Source: Eutreptiella sp. 'Long Island Sound 2002' (Eukaryota; Euglenozoa; Euglenophyceae; Eutreptiales; Eutreptiaceae). Taken from it: a DNA stretch of 64,000 nucleotides. Under the pieces are notes generated by a model. The model had not been told where the DNA came from. It did no database searches and saw nothing but the letters and a program-made list of their open reading frames with translations. The stretch is taken from assembly GCA_964036045.1 (NCBI GenBank), contig OZ038383.1, forward strand, positions 40,570,354-40,634,353, read 5' to 3'. Positions 22,895-34,677 of the stretch are shown here, in pieces (positions within the stretch are counted from its first letter, which is position 1; each line of letters opens with the position of its first letter). The position numbers and the translations under genes were made by a program.

Positions 22895-23415
22895 GAGTCG
22901 GGGGCTGACCGGCGCTGAGGGAGGGTGGTGGGCTCGAGTTCACCAGGGTGTATGGGAAGCCATGGCAGCAAAGAGCAGTTTAATGGTAAAACAACGGGGC
23001 GCCATTGCGCCCCCGGAGCACGGGCGCGACACGTCGTTACGTGTCGGAAAGCCCGAGCATGACGGGGGCAGCGAGAATGCGGCCCATGTGAGGGTGTTGG
23101 GTGTGAGTAGACATGGATATGTGGGCGGCCAGTGCACGCATGGTGTGGTGCTGAAAAGGTATGCGCCACGGTACACCAATGATCTGCTGAAAAGGTATGC
23201 GCCACGGTACAGCAATGATCTGCTGAAGTGTCCAGCCACCAAAACTTTTGGAGCAACGTTGAGACGCCTTTGCGCCACCAAAGGCGCCTTTGCGCCCCCG
23301 AAGTTCGGGTATGACACGTCCTCACGTGCCAAAGAGCAAGAGCAAGACAGGGGCAGCATGAGCACGACCAGCAGGGCAAGGGTTAGAGACTAACCGGCAC
23401 TGTGGGAGGGTGGTG
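22895..23415. repeat. Diverged tandem duplication
   Basis: GGCTGACCGGCGCTGAGGGA (22899) and its flank with GGAGGGTGGTGGG recur near 23388. GCGCCATTGCGCCCCCGGAG (23000) recurs as a variant near 23280. Between them CTGCTGAAAAGGTATGCGCC is repeated twice (23146 and 23186). No gene is evident. Confidence 0.5.
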
Positions 23416-23484
23416 GGTGCGAGCTGACCTCAGTGTACAGATGACCAAGGCCAAAGCACAGTCAGCAACCACTTGGTGTGGTAC

Positions 23485-23605
23485 AGAACTGGTCTGCGCT
23501 GCAGTGCAGCGAGAAAAACACTGAACAATGTGGTTATGACCATGCGCCTGTGACACGGGGGCGTATGCGAGCCCAGTATCCGTTGCCTCATGGCCAACCA
23601 CTTTC
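23485..23605. repeat. Interspersed repeat shared with 41.77-41.89 kb
   Basis: The stretch from TGGTCTGCGCTGCAGTGCAG to TATCCGTTGCCTCATGGCC closely matches 41771-41885, including the GTGACACGGGGG/GTCACAGGGGT and GGTTATGACCAT phrases. It is an unclassified dispersed repeat. Confidence 0.55.
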
Positions 23606-23609
23606 CCCC

Positions 23610-25245
23610 TCTCCCCATTGCTGCACACGTCGTGGTGTGTGGAGGCCCCCGCCCTAGACTGGGGGGCAGGTATAGGTGTGGGGCGCCCCCGCAGCCTGAA
23701 TAGTGGCTTGCTTGCCTGCACTATGGGGGCTCAATGCCCCCCCACTTGTTTGCGGGCATGGAACGGGCTCAGTTGGACGACTTCCTATCCGATGTGTACG
23801 ACATGTACCTAGCGGTGCCGGTAGCACACATGGTGGCATGCCTCTGCAACCTGGCCGGCCCGGGGGGGCTGAGGCTCTTTCCTCTTATCATTCGTTGCCT
23901 CGGCCAGGCCTTGTGTTTCCTTGGCAGGAATTGAGTGGGCCCTTGTCCGGGGATGTGCAGTCGGCGAGGCCCTGACTGAGGCGCATTCATTGCGGGCTGG
24001 TGGTGGGCCCAAGGTTTGGTGTTGGACCTAGTGCCCTGGGCGAGTGCGTTGGCATGCTCACCCCACCAAGGCGAGGTGTCGTAGGCGGAGGTCGCCCCGG
24101 ACTGCGGTATGTGTGTGGGGCATGGGCGTGTCTCCCTCACTGCGAGGGCCGGGCATGCTTGTGAATCCCTGCCACTCCCGGACTGTCCGGGCAGCACGCA
24201 GTGCACGCAACCAATGCGCACGCTCAGGGTACGACCCTAACCGTTGCAACCGACAAGCACTCCACCAGAAACTAAGAGGTGGCCCCCGTTGGAGGCGGCC
24301 TCCGCAATGGTGCCAAGTGAAACCACCCAACCCAACGTCAAAGAATTTCTGTTCCCGCAGCCGTCACCCAAGAGGAGCACCTTCCGCCACGGCACCGGCA
24401 AGGCCGGTAACGGCGTACGAGGTGGCCCCTGGGCACGCCACTGGTGCCGCACATGGCTTGCTCCACACCGCTGCCGGATGCCATAACACTTGGCACTGGG
24501 TCCATCCCCATTCATCAAGCGCGCACAAAAAAACTGGCCATAGGATGCGCCCATGTCCGCCACACAAGGACCCCAACCGGCCATCGTGCTAATGTCCCTA
24601 TAGTCTCCAGTGTCCATGCCCAAAGACCTCAACTCAGAGTAACACATTATGGCAAAATTCAGTTGCGTGTACAGGGGATGCGATGGTATGCCATGCACTG
24701 AGAACACCGAACAAGTGTCGCCCGAACGGTGACACCTTTACGTGACTGCAAGAACTGGAGGGATCAGGGCTTGTGGGGGCCCCTGCGCAGAGGGCAATGG
24801 CGGCAGTGTGCCTTGCGGTAGCCGCTGGTGGTAGTCCGTGAGGCAACGGTCATTACCCACGAGCTGTAGCCCCCAAACCTCTCCTGCTGGTACTAGATAG
24901 CAAGCCGCGGCCGCTCTACCGCCATTTCGGAGCGAGCAAGGAAGTACGGTTCCGCGGAGAGCCCCGCACATAGCGGACCGTCAACCGAGACCACATAGGA
25001 ATAGTGACCGAACGGCTCCCTTGGAGGTGGCACCATCACGGGCGGGCACGCTAGTGGTACCCTCGCCCCTTGGAGGATGTCGGCCGCCACAATGGCGGCA
25101 CAGCAAGGCCGGCATGGAAGACACCTAGTCCCAACTAAGCCTCTTGGCCGCCTCATAGGATAGGCAAGGGGCATGACTAGGCGGGGCACCCGAACTCGCG
25201 TTGACACCTTGTGCCCCGCCAACCTCTGGTCATCTCCCAATGACC
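23610..25245. other. GC-rich stretch without a supported gene
   Basis: Several overlapping open frames of 60-180 codons occur on both strands, including 156 codons on minus at 24237-24707. Overlap of this kind is common in GC-rich DNA, and none shows a domain or splice-consistent structure. A small plus-strand frame at 23734-23934 (begins MPPHLFAG, hydrophobic C-terminal half) is the most protein-like but is unproven. Confidence 0.3.
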
Positions 25246-25249
25246 TTCA

Positions 25250-26350
25250 ATTGGAGAATGGTCCAAATTGTTGTTTGCGGTTCAGTAGAACCAGAACAAT
25301 TTGGATATTTTGGTTTTTCTGGAAACTGTTTTGCCGCCACCGTGTTAGGTTGGGGTGATGATTTGGTGACAATCCGAGTGCTTCATCACCTACTAGACCC
25401 ATGTGGTTGCCGCTAGCCCCATGTAGCCTACTTCATGGGCCTTGAAGCCCCAGAAATTGATATTGTCTGCGTAGTTCAATTGCACCCAAAATTTTGCAGC
25501 AATTCGCTCCTTTTAAAACCATCTCGCCGCCATTGCGATGAGTTTGGGTGATCACTTGGTAACAATAGGCTTCCTTGAGCACCCATGGTGGCCCACATAG
25601 TTCCCACTAGGCCCACATAGTTGACGCCAACCCCCACCGCTGCCGCCAAGAACCATCAAAAACCTTGAATTTGTGGTTGTTTTGGTTGCTTAGAGGCAAC
25701 TTGCCCCACATCTTTCTCTTTGCCGGCCCTTTTTGTCACCCTTACGTTGGGTTTTGTTGATCCTTTGGTGACAATGCGGATACTTCAACCCCATGCGGAC
25801 CCACATAGTGGTCGCTAGGCCCCTGTAGCTAGGGCCATGGTACCCATGAAGATGCCAAAATGGCCGTATTTCACGCGGTTTAGTGGCAGTAGAACCTTTG
25901 TGAAATCTCCACTTTGCTAGAATCGGTTTACTCGCCTCTATCATTTGTTTTGGTGATCATGTCGTGACACAATGGGTACTTGGGCACCCATGGGCACCAA
26001 GCTAGTGCCTATTAGGACCATGTGGCACCGGCATTGGGCCCCCGAAAAGCCCCAAAACCGATCTTTGAGGCAATTTAGTGGCATCAGAACATTTAGAAAG
26101 TGATTCACCTTTTGCCAAAATCCTTTTTTCGCGCGCAAGATTGGGTTGGGTGATAATTTTGTGCCCATGTGGGTGGTTTCGCACCATGGGGACTCATGTA
26201 GTGGCTGCTAGACCAAGCCATGGTCCCCGCCCAAGCCCCGATATTGATATTGATCCTAGTGGCGTTGGAATGTTTTTCAAAAATTCACTTTTTCAGAAAT
26301 CATTATTTCGCTCGCAAGATGAATTTTGCTGATAGTTTTCGCGACGATAC
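25250..26350. repeat. Degenerate ~200-bp satellite, five units
   Basis: A unit with landmarks GGTGATNATTTGGTGACAAT, CCCATG(T)GG, CACATAGTxGxCGCTAGGCCC and TTTAGTGGCAxxAGAAC recurs at roughly 25350, 25550, 25760, 25950 and 26150. Copies are strongly diverged (perhaps 60-70 percent identical). No coding capacity. Confidence 0.7.
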
Positions 26351-26794
26351 AGCCAACTGAGTCGGGCGAGTCGAGCGAGGAGGCGTTGGTCGGGTGCACC
26401 CCTTGCAGTAGCAGTGGCTCGCGGCCAGGGCGGCGGAGGACATCGACCCCCTCAATGGCCTCCGCACCTAGGTCCCCAAGGAGGTCCCACAGGCCCTCTC
26501 GTGCCCCAAGTCCGGCTTGGGAGCTAAGGCCGCCGCGTACCTGTCGGTGACGGTGCATGCACACTTGTCCCGGTGTTGCGGGTATGACGGGCTTCTAATG
26601 GAAGTGTGCTTGCGCCCCTGCAATAGCGCAGCAAGCGGCGCCCTGGCAGATGCCCCGTGGCGCATTTGCACCTCGCAAAATCCGTGGCTAGTTGACCGGC
26701 AGCGGAAATGCTGCGCACCAAATCCCCGTCTGGCTGACCGGGCAAGCTGTTGCTACGCAAAAAATCCCCGGTTACGAAAACCGGCCACTGTGAA

Positions 26795-26862
26795 GATGGC
26801 GGTTGGGATTCGAACCTGCGCCACATACCGCCAAAATGTGCTGTGCTATCAACTAGAGTAAA
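26795..26862 (-). repeat. tRNA-like fragment
   Basis: On the minus strand TCTAGTTGATAGC (26845-26857) and GGTTCGAATCCC (26815-26826) resemble A and B boxes. The acceptor stem is absent, so it is read as a tRNA-derived repeat piece. Confidence 0.35.
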
Positions 26863-27179
26863 TTTTTTTCCTCTCTGCATTACTTATGGTCCGGTATAGA
26901 ATTTGCACTGTGGTGTTTACCACTGAGGTACCTTCGTAACGAAACCCGTTCAATGTCACTGCCGTATGTACAATGGCATTCCCGCGGAAACCCACTCGCA
27001 CACAAACTCTCTCTCTTTCTGTGTAGATGCATACATGCGTGTGCATTTGCACAGAGCCCAAAATTCCTAGTACACTGCCCGAAGAGGCGGTTTGGATTTG
27101 TGCGCATGGCTAATCCCCCTGTCTGGTGAGTGTACCAAGGATTTTGTGCAAAGTCGCCGTGTACACATGTGCACATGCA

Positions 27180-27180
27180 T

Positions 27181-27219
<39 letters not shown>

Positions 27220-27452
27220 TCCAGAGAGAGGAAAAGAGTGTGTCTCTGTATACATTGTATGGTGCACCTAAGTGTCCGGTTAGTAAACTAGGGGTGTTGT
27301 GCACTTGGGGTGAGTGTGTCTCCGTGTAATTTTTGCACCTGTACCTACACATATGTACAGTGCACACAGAGTCTCTAGTGCACGGACCGGACAAGGGGTT
27401 GCACTATACATATGTGTACGTACATGCACACACACACACACACACACATACA
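27180..27452. repeat. (AG)n and (CA)n microsatellites
   Basis: A run of about 16 AG units near 27184-27216 and a run of about 11 CA units near 27427-27450, with related TATATA and TACGTACC short repeats to about 27540. Confidence 0.9.
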
Positions 27453-27598
27453 CACTATACATACACACACACTATATATATCTATATAGAATCACACTCA
27501 AAGCATACATGTACGTACCTACATACGTACCTACATACACGTGGCAATAACGGGGGGGCGGCAGCGAAGACGAACGTGTCGAGCACGTTCTCATCGCA

Positions 27599-28531
27599 AT
27601 GAACGGACTAGGTGCCAAAGAACTCCTGGTGGCCTACGAGGCCGACCGACAAGACCCCACAACCCTGTAGAGCATTGGTATGGACTGCCTGCATCGGGCA
27701 CCCCTACAGATCCTATCAAGGTACGTCCGCAGCGTGTACCAATTTGACCAATTCCCTGTCTGTAAGTGGTCGATGGAGAAAGAAAGACGGGACGACCACC
27801 TTCAACCTCGGCCAATCATGGCACTGCACCCCGGCAACACCATAAAAATAGGCCGGGAACCCACACACAAAACATACCCCCTCACCAAGGGCACCCCACT
27901 CAAGGTAGGCCTAGAGAACCGCAGTGACGTCCTTGAGCCAAAGCTGGCACAAGCCATGGTGGTGGTGGGATGTCCCCCTGAGACGGGGATCCACACTTGC
28001 GACACATTCATGAAATGCATCAACAGGCATCAGTGTAACGTGGCATCCACTGTAGCCAGCAAAGACCCGGAGATCAACACATAAAAGCAACTCCTTGCGG
28101 AGCCAACACCCACTGACGTCGATGCATGGAATGGGACGCTGGCTGCTGACCTAAACGGCCTTGAAGCAGTCGATGGCACCTTAGTTGCGGGACCGACTCT
28201 ACGTGACGGTCAACCATCATCGTCCCCACCCGTGACACAGCCTGAGTCACCGGAACCAAGCGGCGACAATATAACGCACCGCCCTCCATACCAACCACAC
28301 AACACCGACACACGTGCACCCCGCAAATCTAAAAACAAGGGACATGAACACACACCACAAAAAACGCTGGGAAAGGTATCCCCGCCCGCCAAGAAGAAAA
28401 CGCCTGACCCAAAGTGCGCGGACCGGTCACAAAAGCCCCCCGCCAACAAACCCCTAGCTTTTGTGGTTGGGGACCAAAGGGGGAAAGACCGCGGCAAAAA
28501 GATGAAACCAACAAACTCCCAAGGAAAGTGA
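27599..28531 (+). pseudogene. LINE C ORF1-like frame
   Basis: The ATG at 27599 opens a frame interrupted only by TAG at 27668-27670 and TAA at 28082-28084 before a TGA at 28529-28531. The first half is globular (HRAPLQILSRYVRS, MVVVGCPPETG). The second half is Pro/Ser/Lys-rich (PPAKKKTPDPK), as in LINE ORF1 RNA-binding tails. It lies directly upstream of the endonuclease on the same strand. Family-level identity is inferred from position and composition only. Confidence 0.45.
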
Positions 28532-29087
28532 AAGAGGTAGGTCTTCTCGCCCTCCTTGCCTTCGTGCCCCTCCTGCTGCTGCTTCTCTCGACCACAACAT
28601 CACACCCTACCGAAGGATGGCGGTTCCTCACCCCCCTGAACGGACAAACACGGCGAGCCGCAGACCCCGCCGGTGCCCACAGAGGGCACAACATACGCTG
28701 AGACCGTGCCCCCGTACTACGCTAAAACCGCAGCTGACTGTGTTTGTGTGGCTCCCGTGGCTAGGGGGAATACACCCCGTGGATACACGGTAGAATACAA
28801 ACGCCCCATTAAGCCACATACATAACCACACACCATACCAGGGTCTTCCTACAAGCCAACACAATCGGCGGTACAACTCCAATAGGGTCCTCATATGTGG
28901 GGATTTAAATCCAAACTCAGGACAACGCAGGATATACCGCCTGACCAACCCCACCCGGACACTAGAAGGACCTCCGATATACCTCCGAGACCTCCGAGAC
29001 GTCGAAACATATGCCCAGTAGCTTGTTACCAACACACGGCGAGATCTAACCACCCTATAACAAGCCCCCGAGCACAAGGATACTAAC

Positions 29088-30140
29088 ATGAAGGTCGCTA
29101 CATGGAATGTACAGGGCGCACAAGGCTCGTTGAGCCTACAGAGGTGGCCTAACATACCACGACTAGTCAAGGTTTGTCACATCGACCTTTGTGGTATTCA
29201 AGAATACGACCCAAGTTTCCCCTTGCCGGAGGCGAGAACCACATACCTCCAGGACGATTACAAGTGCTACGCCGCGCCAAGTGGTGGGCCACGGGTGGCC
29301 TTCCTAGCCAAAAATGCCCTGGTTCTGCATATACTCGAGGTGGTCTACTTCTAAGAGGTTTGGCGGCAGCCGTTCGGGTGTAGCTACCACATCGTCCTCG
29401 ACGCACCCCGGTGTGCGTCTATTCCAAGTTCACGGCACGCGACAAGAACGAATTCGACCACTTTATACACTCCACGTCCCCCTACGACATAATCATGGGA
29501 GACTTCAATGATGACCTGGGCGCTTGCCCCGGCACGCCCGTGGCAGGAAGGCTTGGACGACACAAGCCTCCTCGACCCTCTACTGGCCACCCCACAACAC
29601 CCCGAGGCGGGGCAGTACTACACGTGCATCCCGCGCCACGGAGACCACGCAGGCTTGACGCCATCTTGATCCGCCAACAAATCCTAAACATACCTTTGAC
29701 CTACTGTGACGTCATTCGGATGCCCTGTTCGGACCACACCCTAGTCTTCCTCGGCCTCAGATGGCGAACAAGTGGTCAAGGTGTTACGCGGGTCCCTGCA
29801 CAACCAATCGTGGTCTGATGGTAAACACCATTTCAAGAAATTAATAGCACATATGGCAAGCATGGGCCACCCCGACACGATCGCGCCATTAGCCAAGGCG
29901 CCACCCATCTTGATCACTATTGCCACGGCAGCCCGACCACGTTGGACGAAACGTAGCTATACACCCTCCCCAGCATGGGAGGACACCTCTTCTCCGGAAG
30001 ACAAACTGACCTCGTTGGGCGCTGGCCAAGAGCAACATATCCGCAAATACATTGGTAAGATGTGCCTTGCGGCAGTACACCGCTGAGGCTATTTCTATGA
30101 AACGGTCAAGAGGTGGTGCACGGGCCTCATATCACAGGAC
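29088..30140 (+). pseudogene. LINE C apurinic-like endonuclease
   Basis: The ATG at 29088 is followed by KVATWNVQG, then CGIQEYD, the Asn and Glu motifs of APE-type LINE endonucleases. After a TAA at 29352-29354 and a frame change near 29400, the domain continues with YDIIMGDFNDD and ends RLDAILIRQQ...PCSDHTLVF, giving the Asp-Asn pair and the SDH catalytic box. A charged linker (QHIRKYIGKM) leads toward where RT should start, but the strand then switches. The enzyme would nick the target to prime reverse transcription; this copy is broken. Confidence 0.75.
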
Positions 30141-30468
30141 ACTCCATAGCCGCCAATACGGGGGGCCCAGCAAGTGCTAAACCATTTGGCCGTTGAATAG
30201 GCCTCAACTGTCACAGTGATGTGATGGCCCAATCGGCTTTGTAATTGTGTGATGCATATTCCATCTTGCAACTTTGCCGACAACAATGTAAAATAGTGTC
30301 ACTTAGCCTCTAGGGCTTTGTTGTAGTGTGCCTTCGGGTCCCGTAGGTGCTTCATTGCGTGAGCACAGAGGTAGGTTGTTTGGTATGTCTGTGTTGCCTT
30401 GCGCAAGTGTCTACGATTGAGTTCCTCTGTGTGTGCCAGGAGTGTTGTCCACTGTGCGTGGAGGGAGT

Positions 30469-31122
30469 TCAATGTTCCGGGCGTTTTCCTGGAGGGAACA
30501 TTAGTGTATGTTTGTTGGAGGATGGTACGTGTAAACTAGCGTCCATGTCGTTGGCTTGCCGTGCTTCTTGCAGCCAAGTTTCAGTGTCAATGACAGTCGG
30601 ACCCCGTTCATCTGGCCGCTTTCGTTTCCGTGTTGTTCCTACCGGGGCTCCAACCATGTTGGGTATGTTTTGTACTTTTTCACGTGGTTTGTAGTGTTGC
30701 GCGGTGAAGCGCGTGATCCATAAGGATGACGGGGGGAGGTCGGGCGTTGGGGCCGCGAGTTCGCGCCGGAGTCCCTGTACTCCCTGTATTGCCCGTAACT
30801 GGAAGAGTCTTGCCACGGACCGAAGATTGTGGCGGTCCTGTTGGGGGAACACGTCAATAAAGGACAGCGTGATAAGAAGTCGCGCGCACAGCCATCTTTC
30901 GTGGTCCGTTACCGTTGATGCCAAGTTTGGGTGTATGAGGCCCACTCGTTCCACCAGGCCCTCCATTCGGTCCAAAAAATGGTCCAAGAATGGCATAGGG
31001 CCAGCTGCATCTGCACGGAACTCCCGTGTCGTGGGCCGCAATGGCCGCACAGGCTGCGAAGTTGCTCCAAGGGTGCTCCTTGACCCCACCGGCGTACCTG
31101 CCCCCACAACCAAGGGAGCCAT
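30469..31122 (-). pseudogene. LINE C C-terminal region
   Basis: This is an uninterrupted 217-codon minus frame after RNase H. It is rich in Arg and Leu helices (HNLRSVARLFQLRAIQGVQG) with a basic RKRKRPDERG patch and ends in TGA. No domain is recognised; it is placed in LINE C by position. Confidence 0.45.
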
Positions 31123-31141
31123 GTGGCTCGTCGATAGTGCT

Positions 31142-31700
31142 TCAGCGGGATTCAGCTAAGCCGGTGTACGTCAGCCGTTTGTTTTTGCCGCCGCAGTTGC
31201 ATGATCCTGACTTGGCACGTGCGGGCATGATGTGTCCGTGTAGTATGATATCGTGAGGTTTGGGTGGCGGCACTTCCATGGGCAGGTTGTCGCCCATGTT
31301 GGCCACCGTGTCGGAGTCATTGTTCCCTTGTATGTTGAGGTAGTCTTGGTAGGTGGTGGCGGTACGAAGATCACGGTGTCCCGGAGTCCAGTGTACCATT
31401 ATTTTTTTGCCCGTTACGTTGTGGCAACTAGGGTCCCTATAGTCTTGATCTTTGACCACGCCCTTGCGGGGTATGGGCGTGGCCTTAACCACCCCTTGGT
31501 TGTCTGGGATCATTTCGTCCCCGGGCTGGGCCAAGTGCGAGGCCACAACACACGCCATGGCTTCAAGCCAGTACACTTGTTGGGGGCCATGTACCCGGAA
31601 GGCCACGCGAAAGTGACCGTTGCTAGTGCCCCCTCCCGCCCTGCCGTGGCGTTTGGACCCATCGGTGTACCAACGGTTCGTTGTGGAATGGCCTGTGTAG
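31142..31700 (-). pseudogene. LINE C RNase H
   Basis: On minus: RWYTDGSKRHG (first Asp), VYWLEAMACVV (Glu), MIPDNQGVV (Asp), MVHWTPGHRDL (the His-containing strand) and NNDSDTVAN (last Asp). A TAG at 31724-31726 lies just upstream. The catalytic residues appear retained, but the frame is cut off from RT by stops. Confidence 0.7.
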
Positions 31701-31789
31701 TGCAGGGTGACCCCGAGTATGTGCTACGTCTGTGGGAGGATTCGGATTACATCTTGTGTCTCTTCCGGGGTCGGTCGGTATGGTTGCGT

Positions 31790-32345
31790 TAGGCTGTCTA
31801 ATGACAGGCGGTGTGTGGCGACCTGCAGTTTGACGGCCCGGAGCTCAGGGTCCTCCTGTGAGCTTTCTAGTCGTATAACCCTTCAACGCGGGGGCGAGGG
31901 ATCCTGGGACGCGAGATGCGTTGTCCGGCCGATCCCCCGAGAGCCCGAACGGCATCCACGTACTTATTGGGTAGCCGATAACTGCCGGTCTATCCGCCCT
32001 GTTTGACGGGTTTTGTTTTGACCCAATGTCACCCAGCGTGTTATAAAGGTCCACCATGCTTGGCGTAGGCTCATGCCGCCATCCCTCATGTCTGTGGCAA
32101 TGCGGTATTTGTTCATTCGCGGTTCTACCCCGGGAGTATCCCGGACGTACTATAGGAGGATGTCGTCCCACTAGGCCATGCTTTGCCTGTTGCTCAGGAA
32201 GAGGGCCCTGTAGCACCAGCGCGGTGTAAGTACCCCTTTTATAATAGCGGTTTTCTGGAAACCATTTAGGGGCTGTGTTTTGTAGGCCGCCAGGTCATGC
32301 CATAGCTGGTTGGTAACCATGTCCCAGGCCTATTCCTCGTGCACA
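31790..32345 (-). pseudogene. LINE C thumb/connection segment
   Basis: After a frame shift the minus strand reads AWDMVTNQLWHDLAAYKTQP, then TPRWCYRALFLSNRQSM, RDGGMSLRQAWWTFITRWVT and so on. It is interrupted by TAG at 32330-32332, 32171-32173 and 32150-32152, TAA at 31964-31966, and TGA at 31883-31885. All the TAR stops fall where Gln is plausible. Confidence 0.55.
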
Positions 32346-33395
32346 GGTGTGCCAGCACGTGCCCCAAATAGGTGAGTATAGGGGGCCGTACAGTGAGATG
32401 TTGGTTTTGCCAAGTGATGATCTCCGGTTCGTAGTTGCGCCCCCAATGGTATGTTTTCGTTTTCCCGGCGTTAAAGTGGAGGCCCATGCGGTACGTCACG
32501 CAGTGGAGGTGGTTTAGGGTGTTGAGCAGCTCCATTTTGTTTGGGGCCCGCACCGTGATGTTGTCCACAAAACGGTACTCTTGTGTTGTTGGGTGTTGTG
32601 TGAGTGTTTCATGCAAAAGCACGTCGTAGTATAGTAGGAAGAGTGTGGAGGATAGGGGATAGCCCTCCTTCATGCCCCGCTTGGGGTGGATGGGTACGCC
32701 CCGTCCGTGTAAGTGGAGTGTTGTGGGTGTATGGTGATATATTTCGGTCACCATGCGCACCATCGGTTGTGGTGCCCCTGCCTTGCATATGATATCGGTG
32801 ATCATTGTGCGGGGGACTGACGGGAACGCCTTTGCGATGTCGAGCAAAGCCATGTAACCCTCAGTTTTGTGCAAGTGCTTTATAGGGGTGGTGGCTAGCG
32901 TTGTTGTGTTGCGCCCACTTAGGGCACCATGCTAAATGTTTTGCAAGCTAGGAGTCATGGCCTTGGTTATGCTTTTGAGGAGTAGGCGGGTAAGGATGCC
33001 GTAGATGGCCGTTGATACATATATAGGGTGGTAATTCTTGGGGTCCCGTGGGTCTTTGTTTTTATAGATAAGGACAACTCGGGAGACCAACCAGGCATGG
33101 GGAATGTTTTCCCCCCTCCAAATATCTAATATAGCGTGATAGAGTTGTGTATGTAGGTGGTGTGGAAGGTGCCGTAGCTGGTGTGGGTGCACACCGTCAG
33201 GTCCAGCGGATTTGTTCTTTGGTGCCCGAAGGCATCCTCGGATTTTCTCCTAGGTGGGCTCGTTGTTGTCCCAGGTACGCTTTTGCACGTGTTTCCGGAT
33301 GAGCCCCTTGTAGTAGTTGGGATCATAATCGGGATCCTCTGCAAAGTGCGACACGCGTTCACTATACACAGACAGCGCGACATGGGTTATCCTCA
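32266..33395 (-). pseudogene. LINE C reverse transcriptase
   Basis: In order on minus: NKSAGPDGVHPHQLR (motif 0), VVLIYKNKDPRDPKNYHPI (motif 1), HGALSGRNTTT (motif 2a), YMALLDIAKAFPSV (motif A), MKEGYPLSSTLF (motif B) and YRFVDNITV (motif C). In motif C the usual Asp-Asp pair is Asp-Asn at 32560-32568, which would disable catalysis. TAG codons interrupt at 33250-33252 and at 32932-32934. The latter is exactly where LINEs carry the conserved Gln before HG-x-L-x-GR. Frame shifts follow YLGHVLAH. Confidence 0.8.
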
Positions 33396-33404
33396 CTGAC
33401 AAGC

Positions 33405-34600
33405 ACCAAGCACACATGCGACGGCCGCACAATATGATACGTACACATCACCAGAACGCACAGACACTGTATAACCACGCTGTGGACTGGCTCTGGCAAT
33501 AGCAACTAGAACAACAGGCACACACAACAATGCACACACTGTACAACATTGAGACACACATCATACGGCAACAACTGTATCTCCATAGGAAGCGACCCAG
33601 GGAAGATTGGGACCCATCAACGTGGGAGATCCCCCTCCAGCCACTACCAAAACAACAAAAGATACATTGGGACCCGTGGAGTGGGAGATTCAACTGCAGT
33701 AACACACGGCAGTCTCCAGGTGTTGTGTTTACAACACTCACAAAGCTGCTGCGCCCGTACCTAGTACGGAACTGCGATCCTGCGGAACGACGATTGGTAC
33801 CGCCATCATGCCATCAGCCTACCGGTTGTCTACTTTTCAAGGAAAACATGGGGGACCAATCAGGAGCTGAATCCCGTATGCTACCAAGGCGTTCGCCAAA
33901 ACCTACCACATATGTGTCCACATTTGGATCTGCCCTCATGGCACCGGCACTTCTGGAACTTGGCCAATTTGATCGAAAAAAAAGGCTATCCTTCAACCCG
34001 CACTTTTGGTGCATAGATGATTGTTATAGCGTAGAAACTCGTGCACTTTGGGCCACATACTATCCGTCAACTCACCCTTTTGGTGCATAGTAGGGTGTTT
34101 TTGGGCAGAAACTAATGGACTTTGGTGTGCAGACTATCGGTCATCGTAACTCTTTGGTGCATGCATGCGTGTTTTGGGGTAGAAACCTGCACCTTGCAGT
34201 AGTTGTCCGCGTCCAATCTCCCCCCATGCCTACCGCTGACACCCTTACACCACATCAACCCCAAAACCATCCCTGTGCTCTCAACAATGTCTTGGGGTGT
34301 GCACAGATGTTCCTGCACACAAGTAGCAGAGGAGGTTGGGGGAGATGTAATTTTGTTTGTGGGTAAACCCCTGGTGGGTGTTTTGGCTCCACACGAAGCT
34401 CAAATGCAAGCCGTTCGGACCAGTAGGGTTTGCCATGTGGCGTGGCGGTTGCCTGCTGTACTAGAGAGCGCCTCCTCAGTTCACGTGTCTGAGCTATGGG
34501 TCTTCGCCCTGTGCCCTGTCTGCCAGGGATCCAGTGTATTATATACTTGAGTCGCCCAATTTCCACGAAGTATCTTGAGCACTCGTGAACACTTCGGGTC
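33405..34600. other. Possible LINE C remainder; otherwise no gene
   Basis: Plus-strand frames near 33405-33720 (with YNHAVDWLWQ and WDPSTWEIPLQPLP) may continue the interrupted LINE C. From 34.0 kb on I see nothing coding. This region precedes IFT74 and probably contains its promoter, but no motif stands out. Confidence 0.3.
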
Positions 34601-34677
34601 AGCCCCCCCCCAAAATGCAAACCTCTTCGGACCAATGCACTTATGTTTACAGGATTTGATATTGTTTATAGGGCGAG

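Larger units (their letters stand above)
30150..33400 (-). mobile_element. LINE C 3' half (RT-RNase H), on the opposite strand
   Basis: Read on minus from 33400 down it holds RT fingers, palm, thumb, RNase H and a C-terminal region, in normal order. The 5' half of a similar LINE (ORF1, endonuclease) lies immediately left on plus, ending about 30140. Either one LINE suffered an inversion of about 3.2 kb, or two LINE pieces meet tail to tail. Neither poly-A nor target duplications were seen. Confidence 0.65.

Noticed and set aside
22735-23379. Long Ser/Leu minus ORFs over the GA repeat
   Set aside because: Driven by the (GA)n simple repeat and GC-rich duplication; no domain.
24044-24707. Two opposed frames of 156-182 codons
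   Set aside because: Mutually overlapping open frames in GC-rich DNA without motif or splice support.
27612-28084. Overlapping plus/minus small ORFs at 27.6-28.3 kb
   Set aside because: One plus frame explains the region as LINE ORF1; the others are shadows.
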